A stretch of DNA of 41,190 bases, from NCBI GenBank assembly GCA_027315065.1, contig DAHUYT010000017.1:1-41190 (forward strand). The letters are read 5' to 3'. Shown piece after piece: positions 1-6,564 of the stretch. Source of the DNA: Nitrososphaerota archaeon. Its GTDB lineage: Archaea; Thermoproteota; Nitrososphaeria; Nitrososphaerales; Nitrosopumilaceae. Made by a program: the position numbers and the translations under genes. How positions within the stretch are numbered: the stretch's first letter is position 1; the number at the start of each line of letters is the position of its first letter. A model generated the notes under the pieces. The model saw only the letters and a program-made list of their open reading frames with translations. It was not told the origin of the DNA and searched no databases.

Positions 1-62
1 AAGATCCACTCTGCAGTATAGCTTGAGACATCATAACTAGATCCGAGTCTTAATGTCATTAT

Positions 63-79
63 ATTAAACTTTTGTCAAA
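63..79. repeat. Outer direct repeat, left copy (17 nt)
   Basis: These 17 bases recur identically at 1263-1279, exactly 1200 nt downstream and in the same orientation. The pair encloses the inner repeat pair, hicBA and the small membrane-protein ORF. No integrase is nearby, so an attachment-site role is only a guess. Confidence 0.6.
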
Positions 80-120
80 ATAGAGAAAACACGATCCATG
101 TGCTTCTTTGAAAAATACCT

Positions 121-180
121 TACCGTGGTAATCTACGCCAGTTTTTTAAAGTTTGAAGATTGAATGATAGCATATTTTGT
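121..180. repeat. Inner direct repeat, left copy (60 nt)
   Basis: About 51 of 60 bases match 931-990 without gaps, and 137-164 is identical to 947-974 (28 nt). The identical core contains a TTTTTTAAAG element that looks like an archaeal TATA box. In this copy no recognisable ORF follows. The pair brackets hicBA. Confidence 0.75.
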
Positions 181-310
181 AAACTCTGTGTCTTTCATTG
201 TATTTTTAAAGCATGAAACCAAACGAAGTAAAAAGACATGAAGGAAATTAAAACCGTCATAAGTTTTTACCTATGCGATACACAGTTTATCGTATTTTGA
301 TGTCTTATTC

Positions 311-319
311 TTTTTATAG
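311..319 (+). promoter_or_regulatory. Putative TATA box of hicBA
   Basis: The T-rich TTTTTATAG element lies about 27 nt upstream of the hicB ATG at 343, the spacing expected for a leaderless archaeal transcript. The call rests on sequence and spacing only. Confidence 0.4.
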
Positions 320-342
320 ATCGTACTAACATTATACCATGT

Positions 343-570
343 ATGCAACATTCAACCTCCACAGTATCTAAAAAGACATATCAAGTAATTTTAGATAAAG
401 ATGAAGATGGCATGATATTTGCAAGATGTAACGAACTTCATGCTAATGCGGAGGGAAAGACCGAAGCCGAAGCAAAAAACAGCATCAAAGAAGTAATCGA
501 ATTGATGGTAGAGGATCTAGGCAAAGACAAAGGTTATAGTCTTAAATTTATTCGCAAATATAGTGAGTAA
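343..570 (+). CDS. hicB: HicB-family antitoxin
   Basis: Likely antitoxin of a type II HicBA module; HicB proteins bind and neutralise the HicA RNase. The 75-residue product has the partial RNase H-like HicB pattern: an N-terminal strand with DEDGMIFARCNELH (about residues 18-31), then an acidic helix EAEAKNSIKEVIELMVED. It stops after this domain, so the C-terminal helix-turn-helix or ribbon-helix-helix of many HicB proteins is missing. It starts with ATG at 343 and overlaps hicA by 8 nt, which implies translational coupling in the reversed hicB-hicA order. Repeats flanking the pair suggest a mobile or recombinogenic cassette. Family assignment is fairly sure; activity is inferred. Confidence 0.85.
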   Translation: MQHSTSTVSKKTYQVILDKDEDGMIFARCNELHANAEGKTEAEAKNSIKEVIELMVEDLGKDKGYSLKFIRKYSE

Positions 571-808
571 ACTTCCTCGAGTTTCTGGTAATGCCATGAT
601 AAAATATCTTGCCAACAAGAAAGGATTCAGGAAATCACATCAAAAGGGAAGTCATGTTTCATTGCGTAATGATGCTGAAAACAGATTTACCTCGGTGCCA
701 TCCAAAAATGACGAACTAGGAACTGGTTTAACTAAACAAATTCTGGGTGATTGCGGGATAACAAGAGATGAATTTACTTTAGATTATCAGAATGGACTGA
801 TAAAATAA
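563..808 (+). CDS. hicA: HicA-family mRNA interferase toxin
   Basis: Predicted HicA toxin, a small double-stranded-RNA-binding-fold RNase that cleaves mRNA and is blocked by HicB. The 81-residue product begins with the typical LPRVSG motif (residues 4-9) and carries QKGSHVSL, where His31 is the expected catalytic histidine. A GTG start at 563 lies inside the end of hicB, an 8-nt overlap. Length and motif order match intact HicA, so the toxin looks functional. It is somewhat longer at the C-terminus than minimal HicA proteins. Coupled expression with the antitoxin is inferred from the overlap. Confidence 0.88.
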   Translation: MSKLPRVSGNAMIKYLANKKGFRKSHQKGSHVSLRNDAENRFTSVPSKNDELGTGLTKQILGDCGITRDEFTLDYQNGLIK

Positions 809-930
809 AATCATAGATTGGAAAATCCTAACTCTTCATCTATCATTAGTTCTGTTTTAAACCCCAAAAAAGCATACTTTAAAAAGTCTTTATGAAGAAA
901 ATGGCATTTTTGTATTTCTTGGAAGAAAGT

Positions 931-990
931 TACGGTGGGAATCCATGCCAGTTTTTTAAAGTTTGAAGATTGAAAAGTAGCGTATTTTGA
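931..990. repeat. Inner direct repeat, right copy (60 nt)
   Basis: Second copy of the 121-180 repeat. Here the TTTTTTAAAG element (951-960) lies about 27-30 nt upstream of the TTG start at 987, so this copy could serve as a promoter for the small membrane-protein ORF. Its last bases overlap that start codon. Confidence 0.75.
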
Positions 991-1178
991 ACTTGAGATA
1001 TTTTTTGATAATTGTTGCGTTCTGTATATCTACATGTTTTGTCATTCTGCTAATTCACCCATATGGTGAACCTTGCAAGGAAGATGCAACATTAGGACCG
1101 GTTGGCGTTCCTGTCCACTGCCTTTTACTTTGGGATTCTGCTATGCTAATTGATACCATTGTACTCTTATCAGTGTAG
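987..1178 (+). CDS. Putative small membrane protein
   Basis: I do not recognise this 63-residue ORF. It begins with TTG at the edge of the right inner repeat, which supplies a TATA-like element at suitable distance. The product has an N-terminal hydrophobic segment (about residues 5-24), a short polar loop with two cysteines (GEPCKEDATLGPVGVPVHC), and a second hydrophobic segment running to the C-terminus. The second segment ends abruptly at a TAG. In a neighbouring frame the DNA after 1175 reads VGAGTSIFRILKEK and stops at 1217-1219, which would be a natural basic end for the helix. It may therefore be frameshifted, or simply not a gene. Confidence 0.4.
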   Translation: MNLRYFLIIVAFCISTCFVILLIHPYGEPCKEDATLGPVGVPVHCLLLWDSAMLIDTIVLLSV

Positions 1179-1262
1179 GTGCTGGAACTAGTATCTTCAG
1201 AATTCTTAAGGAAAAATAAGAATAAAATCTTAGAAACTTGGTTTAAGAGAGTTTAATACTGC

Positions 1263-1279
1263 ATTAAACTTTTGTCAAA
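1263..1279. repeat. Outer direct repeat, right copy (17 nt)
   Basis: Identical to 63-79. It overlaps the stop codon and last codon of the minus-strand glutamine amidotransferase gene. Location at a gene 3' end resembles integration targets, but no recombinase is present. Confidence 0.6.
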
Positions 1280-1964
1280 GCCTAAACTCTGACTTGAAAT
1301 TTTTATAAAATATTTGCATGTTGTTTTGTATAGTACTGATATTTTGAGTGATCTCTCTTGTTATTTCTTCATGTTTGACGTATGATGTAGAATTTGGATC
1401 GTCTCTGGATTTGTTAAGCCATAATTGGATGGTGGGCACGTCTACCTCCAGATGAAACTGTATCCCTATTGCGCTTCCAACCTTTACTGCTTGATTCTGA
1501 TAGTCTTTTGAATGAGCAAGCCTTATGGCATTATCAGGAAGATCAAACGTGTCCCCATGCCAATGAAATACGGTGGCAGGACTCTGTATGTCTTTGAAGA
1601 GCCTAGATTTTGTAGTGTTGTCAAATTCGATATCACTGTAGAATCCTATTTCTTTTTTCTTGCCTTGGTAGACCTTGGCACCAAACGCCTTGGCAATAAG
1701 CTGAGATCCAAGACATATTCCTAGAACTGGGATCTCATTTTTGACTGCGTTTTGTATTAATACCAATTCATCCTTTATGTAAGGCAAGTCATCGTTAGCA
1801 CTCTCTGGAGCACCAAGTATTACTATGACGCGGGGATCCATTGACGGGATTTTTTCTTTTTTTGCAAGAACCATTGTAATATCAAAACCGTCTTCTTCAA
1901 ATAACTTACCTAGTGTGGCGATTCCTTCATTCCTTGTATTCTGTATTGCCAAGACATCTGTCAT
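1275..1964 (-). CDS. Class I glutamine amidotransferase-like protein
   Basis: A stand-alone class I (triad) glutamine amidotransferase domain of the GMP-synthase-like group, predicted to release ammonia from glutamine or act as a related hydrolase. The nucleophile elbow GICLGSQL places Cys84 as nucleophile, and QFHLEV gives the partner His171 and Glu173. At 229 residues it is one complete domain with no synthase domain attached, so it is not full GuaA. The substrate and partner are unknown; proteins of this group have been annotated as peptide-modifying or GMP-synthase-like. It starts with ATG at 1964, with an AT-rich TATA-like element near 1985-1995. Its 3' end overlaps the right outer repeat. 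Confidence 0.85.
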   Translation of the reverse strand: MTDVLAIQNTRNEGIATLGKLFEEDGFDITMVLAKKEKIPSMDPRVIVILGAPESANDDLPYIKDELVLIQNAVKNEIPVLGICLGSQLIAKAFGAKVYQGKKKEIGFYSDIEFDNTTKSRLFKDIQSPATVFHWHGDTFDLPDNAIRLAHSKDYQNQAVKVGSAIGIQFHLEVDVPTIQLWLNKSRDDPNSTSYVKHEEITREITQNISTIQNNMQIFYKNFKSEFRL

Positions 1965-2311
1965 GGATGATTTTTTGAGAATTGCCTAATATGTATAATT
2001 CTGTTAATCTGTAAATGTTTGGTAAGAGTTACTGTTATCTTCTCTATTGCTGACAAATTTCTAATCATATATCGTGATAATAATCGTGGTAACGATAATA
2101 ACACGCTGGGACGTTTTTACTGGCATCTTATCTCTCCATTTATAACGCATCACTAGAGATCAAACTAGAAATACGGATTAACCCTGGAACCAAAATGAGC
2201 ACTAGGCAGTCATGTAGACGGAGATAATTTCAAAATGACACGCATGGAAACAGTCTTTGACAGTAGGCAAGATAATAGAACAGTAGAACCATATGTTTAA
2301 TTGCAAAGATC
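1965..2311. other. Intergenic region between divergent genes
   Basis: No gene is recognised in these 347 bases. It should hold the promoters of the minus-strand amidotransferase (AT-rich near 1985-1995) and of the plus-strand Toprim gene. Around 2073-2096 the arms TATCGT and ACGATA form a short inverted repeat with a 12-nt AT-rich middle; its meaning is unknown. No tRNA or clear C/D-box RNA was found. Confidence 0.4.
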
Positions 2312-2689
2312 ATGTACCTTAATGACTCTGAGATCTCTGAGATACAACATTTCATAAAATCTCTCAATTCAAAAAAGCACTGTATCGTAGTAGTGGAGGG
2401 AAAGCGAGATGAGGAAGCACTCCGAAAACTCGGCTTTTCTGGCATGATCTGTCAGTTTCACAGCTTCAAGGGTCTGGTAAAGTTTGTAGACTCGATGCCC
2501 AAATACAAGAATCTGATTGTACTCCTTGATTACGACAGAAAAGGAGCATATCTTACTAAGAGGATAATCTTGCAGCTTGAACATCGTATGGCAGTAGATC
2601 TATCGTTTAGAAGAAAACTGGTTACAATAACAAAAGGCAAGGCACGTCATATTGAGGATCTGTCTCTGTATTCAAGAATGAATACTTGA
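2312..2689 (+). CDS. Small Toprim-domain protein
   Basis: A 125-residue protein made almost entirely of a Toprim domain, the metal-binding fold of primases, topoisomerases and RNase M5-type nucleases. The signature residues are present: Glu29 in VVVEGKRDEEAL and the Asp73-x-Asp75 pair in LLDYDRKG. It resembles the small archaeal Toprim proteins annotated as RNase M5-like or UPF0292; the real substrate is not known. The C-terminal stretch (FRRKLVTITKGKARHIEDL) resembles RNase M5-type endings. It lies 63 nt upstream of dnaG in the same direction, so the two may be co-expressed. The ATG at 2312 is the natural start. Confidence 0.8.
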   Translation: MYLNDSEISEIQHFIKSLNSKKHCIVVVEGKRDEEALRKLGFSGMICQFHSFKGLVKFVDSMPKYKNLIVLLDYDRKGAYLTKRIILQLEHRMAVDLSFRRKLVTITKGKARHIEDLSLYSRMNT

Positions 2690-2752
2690 CAATAAGCACT
2701 TATATCTGCCCCTAAAGAATGCTAATTGATAAAAAATTAAGAGGTTAATGAT

Positions 2753-3898
2753 TTGCCATATAGTGGAATTGTCAAGTATCACGTTAAGCTTAGCTTTGAC
2801 GTAGATGGACTCGTCGAAAAAGCTGATATCATAGGCGCGATTTTTGGCCAAACAGAAGGTCTGCTCGGTCCAGAGATGAACCTAAATGAACTTCAGAAAG
2901 TATCGAAGGTAGGGAGAATCGAGGTTAACGCTACGAGCACGACTAATCAAACAAAAGGCGATGCCTTGATTCCCATGAGTACTGATATTAATACTGCTGC
3001 ACTAATTGCAGCTGCAATAGAAAGCATCGATAAAGTGGGTCCATTCCAAGCTAACTTTAAACTGGAAGCAATTGAAGATATCCGTTCTGCCAAAAAGAAA
3101 GAGATTGTCGATAGAGCAAAACAGATTGTTCAGAAATGGTCTACCAAAACAATTAGTGAAGGCGACGAGATGCTAAAAGACGTACAAGAAGTAACCTCAT
3201 CTGGAAAACTTGTTACATTTGGAAAAGAAAAATTAGCCTGCGGTTCGGGAGTTTCTGACTCTCCTTGGGTGATTCTAGTTGAAGGAAGAGCAGATGTGAT
3301 AAATCTCCTAAGAGCGGGATTTGACAACGCACTTGCAATAGAGGGTGCAAGGATTGATGAGTCAATAAAATCGCTTTGTGAATCAAAGCAGAAAGTTGTA
3401 GCGTTTCTTGATGGGGACAGGGCAGGAGGTTTCATCTTGAAAGAATTAAAATCGCTTGTAAATGTAGATGTGATACACCGAGCACCGGATGGTGTCGAGG
3501 TAGAAGAACTTACACCTATCCAGATTGCTGAGATCCTAAAGGATACTGCAGAAGAGATGAAAAAAGAGACTACCAAACCAAAACTTCAGGATCCAAAAGA
3601 CGAACCAATAGCAAACATTGTAAAGAAAGTATACCCCGATCTAAATGAATCTCTAGAGGCGGTAGCACTAGATGAAGGACTAAATAGTGTATTCAAAGTT
3701 CCTGTAAGCGAGATAGTATCGAAACTCTCCCCTGGCTCTGGAATAAAATATCTTGTACTAGACGGGATCATAACACAGAGACTCGTTGATTCAGCAAAAC
3801 AAGCCGGAATAGAGTGCGTTGTAGGGCATAGGGCAGCAAATTTAAAATCAACTGATGGATTAACCCTTAAAACATTTACAGAGCTTGGTATTGCATAA
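2753..3898 (+). CDS. dnaG: Archaeal DnaG primase-like protein
   Basis: Archaeal DnaG homologue. In archaea this protein is known from exosome complexes, where it helps bind poly(A) RNA, and it can show primase activity. The N-terminal part (YSGIVKYHVKLSFDVDGLVEKADIIGAIFGQTEG split over residues 3-36) is the archaeal DnaG signature. The Toprim domain follows, with Glu177 in LVEGRADV and Asp220-Gly-Asp222 in LDGDRAGG. The 381-residue length fits archaeal DnaG. The start is TTG at 2753, preceded by GAGGT at 2741-2745; an ATG at 2748 is out of frame. A charged linker (about 265-290) precedes the C-terminal domain. The riboflavin kinase gene starts 5 nt downstream. Confidence 0.93.
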   Translation: MPYSGIVKYHVKLSFDVDGLVEKADIIGAIFGQTEGLLGPEMNLNELQKVSKVGRIEVNATSTTNQTKGDALIPMSTDINTAALIAAAIESIDKVGPFQANFKLEAIEDIRSAKKKEIVDRAKQIVQKWSTKTISEGDEMLKDVQEVTSSGKLVTFGKEKLACGSGVSDSPWVILVEGRADVINLLRAGFDNALAIEGARIDESIKSLCESKQKVVAFLDGDRAGGFILKELKSLVNVDVIHRAPDGVEVEELTPIQIAEILKDTAEEMKKETTKPKLQDPKDEPIANIVKKVYPDLNESLEAVALDEGLNSVFKVPVSEIVSKLSPGSGIKYLVLDGIITQRLVDSAKQAGIECVVGHRAANLKSTDGLTLKTFTELGIA

Positions 3899-3903
3899 AA
3901 CTA

Positions 3904-4596
3904 ATGCCGGAACTTAAGCTACAACACCTACTCACACTTGCAGAACTCTTTACCAAAGGTGCACGATATAATTACATTCCAATCACAACTTCATCCCTTG
4001 GGCAAAGCATACACAAATCTCAACAAGCAGCATCAAAACATCTCCTTGATCTAGAATCTGATGGGTACATCGAGCGGCTAAGGACTGGGCCCAGAGTCTC
4101 TATTAGAATTACAACCAAGGGACATGTAGAAATGTTGAAGATTTTCTCGGTCTTAAAATCAAGTCTTGAGACCTCACCACCACATGTGGAGTTCAAGGGA
4201 GTTATAATCTCAGGGATGGGAGAGGGAGCATATTATATGTCTATGAAAGGCTACACAAAACAGTTCAAGTCTAAGCTTGGCTATGTTCCATTTCCAGGAA
4301 CACTCAATGTAAAACTCAAGGACAAAGAATTCATTGAGGCTAAACGATCACTTGATGCACACCCTGCAATAATGGTGAACGGATTCTCGGATGGTAAGCG
4401 TACCTATGGGTGGGTAAAGTGTTATCCTGCCAGGATCAACAACAGCGTGGACGCCGCACTGATTTTGCTAGAACGAACACATCATGATGATTCTGTAATA
4501 GAACTTGTTTCAAAGGAGAATATCAAAAAGTTGACGAAACTCTCAACAGGTTCTCAGGTCACAATTCAGGTCAATGTAAAACCCAAGATTTCATAA
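3904..4596 (+). CDS. ribK: CTP-dependent riboflavin kinase with N-terminal HTH (RbkR-like)
   Basis: Predicted archaeal riboflavin kinase (DUF120 fold), converting riboflavin to FMN with CTP. Residues 1 to about 85 form a winged helix-turn-helix (GQSIHKSQQAASKHLLDLE recognition region), and about 95-230 form the kinase domain, including the glycine-rich GMGEGAYYMS and PFPGTLNVKL motifs. This is the architecture of RbkR, a protein known in archaea to act both as kinase and as transcriptional regulator of riboflavin genes. Whether this copy binds DNA is inferred. It follows dnaG after 5 nt and converges on the FAD synthetase gene, which uses its product FMN. Confidence 0.92.
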   Translation: MPELKLQHLLTLAELFTKGARYNYIPITTSSLGQSIHKSQQAASKHLLDLESDGYIERLRTGPRVSIRITTKGHVEMLKIFSVLKSSLETSPPHVEFKGVIISGMGEGAYYMSMKGYTKQFKSKLGYVPFPGTLNVKLKDKEFIEAKRSLDAHPAIMVNGFSDGKRTYGWVKCYPARINNSVDAALILLERTHHDDSVIELVSKENIKKLTKLSTGSQVTIQVNVKPKIS

Positions 4597-4615
4597 TGAT
4601 TGTACTGCGTGAATC

Positions 4616-5230
4616 TTAGATGCCGTATATGGATTTTCCATAATCGCTTTCTATCTTTGAGCTCTTGATATCTGGTATTGGGGATTGGAGCCTTGCAATG
4701 GATACATCTACTCCAATTTTTTTGCATCCATCTATGATGAACTTTTCTTGGTGTATCTGATCATATCCAAGAGCTACGATGTCTGGTTTTATGTGTTCTA
4801 CAGTCTTAAATATGTCACCCTCGCGGCCAACTACGGCATAGTCTACCATTGATAGTGAACTGACAAGATCCCTTCGCAACTCCATGTTGTGCAACGGTAT
4901 GCGTTTTTTCATCTTCTGTGCAGTGGCATCTGTTGCTACCACCACAACCAAGACATTTCCTAATGCTTTTGCACCCCTCAATGTATGTATGTGTCCAGGA
5001 TGTATGATATCAAAGACACCTCCTGCCAGTACGACTCTGACAGAACCTCTTCCAATTTCAGTTAACGTCTTATCTTTTTCAATAAAACCATTTTTTACAA
5101 GAGAATCCAGTCTGCTTGATATGTAATCATGACTGATAGACAATTTTTTCCTTATCATCTCTACCGGATCTTCTCCAGAAAGTGATGAAACATAACATGT
5201 TGAAACTATTTCCTTGTCAAATGCATCCAA
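4616..5230 (-). CDS. ribL: FAD synthetase (RibL-type) with N-terminal wHTH-like extension
   Basis: Nucleotidyltransferase expected to make FAD from FMN and a nucleoside triphosphate. The catalytic domain starts near residue 63 (SVRVVLAGGVFDIIHPGHIHTL); the HPGH motif at 77-80 is the HxGH signature of cytidylyltransferase-like enzymes. Archaeal RibL is usually a single domain of about 150 residues, but this protein has 204. Its first 62 residues look like a winged helix (DYISSRLDSLVKNGFIEKDKTLTEIGRG). The gene converges with the riboflavin kinase, leaving 19 nt between stops. Another nucleotidyl substrate, such as glycerol-3-phosphate, cannot be excluded, but the neighbour supports FMN. Confidence 0.85.
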   Translation of the reverse strand: MDAFDKEIVSTCYVSSLSGEDPVEMIRKKLSISHDYISSRLDSLVKNGFIEKDKTLTEIGRGSVRVVLAGGVFDIIHPGHIHTLRGAKALGNVLVVVVATDATAQKMKKRIPLHNMELRRDLVSSLSMVDYAVVGREGDIFKTVEHIKPDIVALGYDQIHQEKFIIDGCKKIGVDVSIARLQSPIPDIKSSKIESDYGKSIYGI

Positions 5231-5484
5231 CTATATCATCAGATCTGAATCTTTACCACTTGATTAATCTATGTAAGTTCTGTGCCTTCGGGGCGATAAA
5301 GGTATCTTACTAAACTGTAACTTTGAATGTGTATGCTAAGGATTCATGACTGCATGCTATCCACCTCATAGTTTCACATGTATCGTATTTAGAATCAGAG
5401 CCTGAATAGTCCTTGCAGATACTGGGCGCTGTCTTGATAAAACCGCATGATAGACGATTTATGATCACATTTGATATGGAGAAT

Positions 5485-6522
5485 CTATGTCCATGGGTCT
5501 ATCCCCTTGGAGAGGCGCAATGCATCAATTAGACCCTCTGCGTACCCGATGCTAAGTATAGCAAGCTCTTCTTTTCCCTCGCTTTGAAATTTTTCAGCAT
5601 CATCAATATACAAACATGCATTTTCTATGACTGGTTGCACACTCTTGTCGTCCTTGAACATCTTGATAACCTCATCTAGTGCATTTCTTGCCTTTGGAAC
5701 ATACTTTGAAATCATTTGGTCTGATATTTTTCGGATCTTTGATGAATTATCAAATGGTTCATCAAGACACTTGGCAAACACCTTGAGTGCGTCTGTTTCT
5801 GTAAAATGCATCCTTCCTGGAATGATGATGGTATGCGGAGGTTTTCCAAAATTCATCTTGACTAGATCTGAAAGTTTTCCAGCTATTATGCTCTGGGTTC
5901 TTGAACCAATTCTTGAAGCTACTATTGTAAATGTTGATTCATCTATGATGTTTCTTTTCTGTTCATTTTCTGTAGATGAAAGACTTGATATTGCATCTTT
6001 TGGATCTAAAAAGAAATTCTCAATTCCACTGTATTCAAGTATCAAAATACTATGCATTCCTTTTACAAGGTTCTCGTAAATGGTATGGTATACGGTACTC
6101 CAAGACTGTTGTTCTCTCATTATCGTGACAGGGCGCCCAATCTTGTAGTACTGCAGCCCGCACTCGCCCACAAGAGATGGGATTGCAGATGCCGCATGTA
6201 TGGTCTTGGTCTTTATCTTTTCAATCTCTGCTCTAGTTCGTAGCTCGATATGGGTGGTTGCAATGTAAGGATCACCATACACAAGAAGAACAACCGTTCT
6301 CTTCTTTGCCTCGGAAAGAATCATCTTGCCATCCTCTACAATCCATCGTGGAGCCACCCTGAATTTTTTTTTGACAAGTTTTTTTATTTTGGACTGCTCA
6401 CTTTTTGGCATAGGACTTGTAAAGTTTTCAAAGAAAACCAGATCAGCTTTTTTTAAAATCTTTATCGTGTCATTGCTTATTCCATCAATTCCTGATATGC
6501 CAAGACCGATAAACCACAACAT
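5485..6522 (-). CDS. dphB: Diphthine synthase fused to a DUF357 domain
   Basis: DphB (Dph5) methyltransferase, which uses S-adenosylmethionine to methylate the precursor on the elongation factor 2 histidine during diphthamide synthesis. The N-terminal part (LWFIGLGISGIDGIS, later LVYGDPYIATTH and HAASAIPSLVGECGLQYYKIGR in pieces) is classic DphB of about 255 residues. Residues about 260-345 form an extra helical domain with ARNALDEV and CLYIDDAEKF…LAILSIGYAEGLIDALRL, matching archaeal DUF357. Diphthine synthases are normally about 260 residues. An AT-rich element near 6543-6553 lies 27 nt upstream of the ATG, so it may have its own promoter despite following lysK by 42 nt. Confidence 0.92.
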   Translation of the reverse strand: MLWFIGLGISGIDGISNDTIKILKKADLVFFENFTSPMPKSEQSKIKKLVKKKFRVAPRWIVEDGKMILSEAKKRTVVLLVYGDPYIATTHIELRTRAEIEKIKTKTIHAASAIPSLVGECGLQYYKIGRPVTIMREQQSWSTVYHTIYENLVKGMHSILILEYSGIENFFLDPKDAISSLSSTENEQKRNIIDESTFTIVASRIGSRTQSIIAGKLSDLVKMNFGKPPHTIIIPGRMHFTETDALKVFAKCLDEPFDNSSKIRKISDQMISKYVPKARNALDEVIKMFKDDKSVQPVIENACLYIDDAEKFQSEGKEELAILSIGYAEGLIDALRLSKGIDPWT

Positions 6523-6564
6523 AGCAAGAATCTCTTTTTTGTATATTTTGATGTTCGTTTTATG

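Larger units (their letters stand above)
1..342. other. Non-coding region upstream of hicB
   Basis: I see no convincing gene in this AT-rich stretch. It holds the left copies of both direct repeats (63-79 and 121-180) and the likely hicBA promoter near 311-319. Short ATG-started frames here end quickly and resemble no known family. Confidence 0.5.

Noticed and set aside
18-1280. Prophage or insertion sequence
   Set aside because: No transposase, integrase, terminal inverted repeats or phage genes; only direct repeats and a toxin-antitoxin pair are present.
3130-3576. 148-residue open frame antisense to dnaG
   Set aside because: Ser/Phe-rich composition typical of the complement of a coding strand; dnaG is certain on the plus strand.
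5286-5300. CC-TTCG-GG tetraloop-like hairpin in the gap upstream of ribL
   Set aside because: Only two base pairs close the loop before a mismatch, too weak for an RNA feature.
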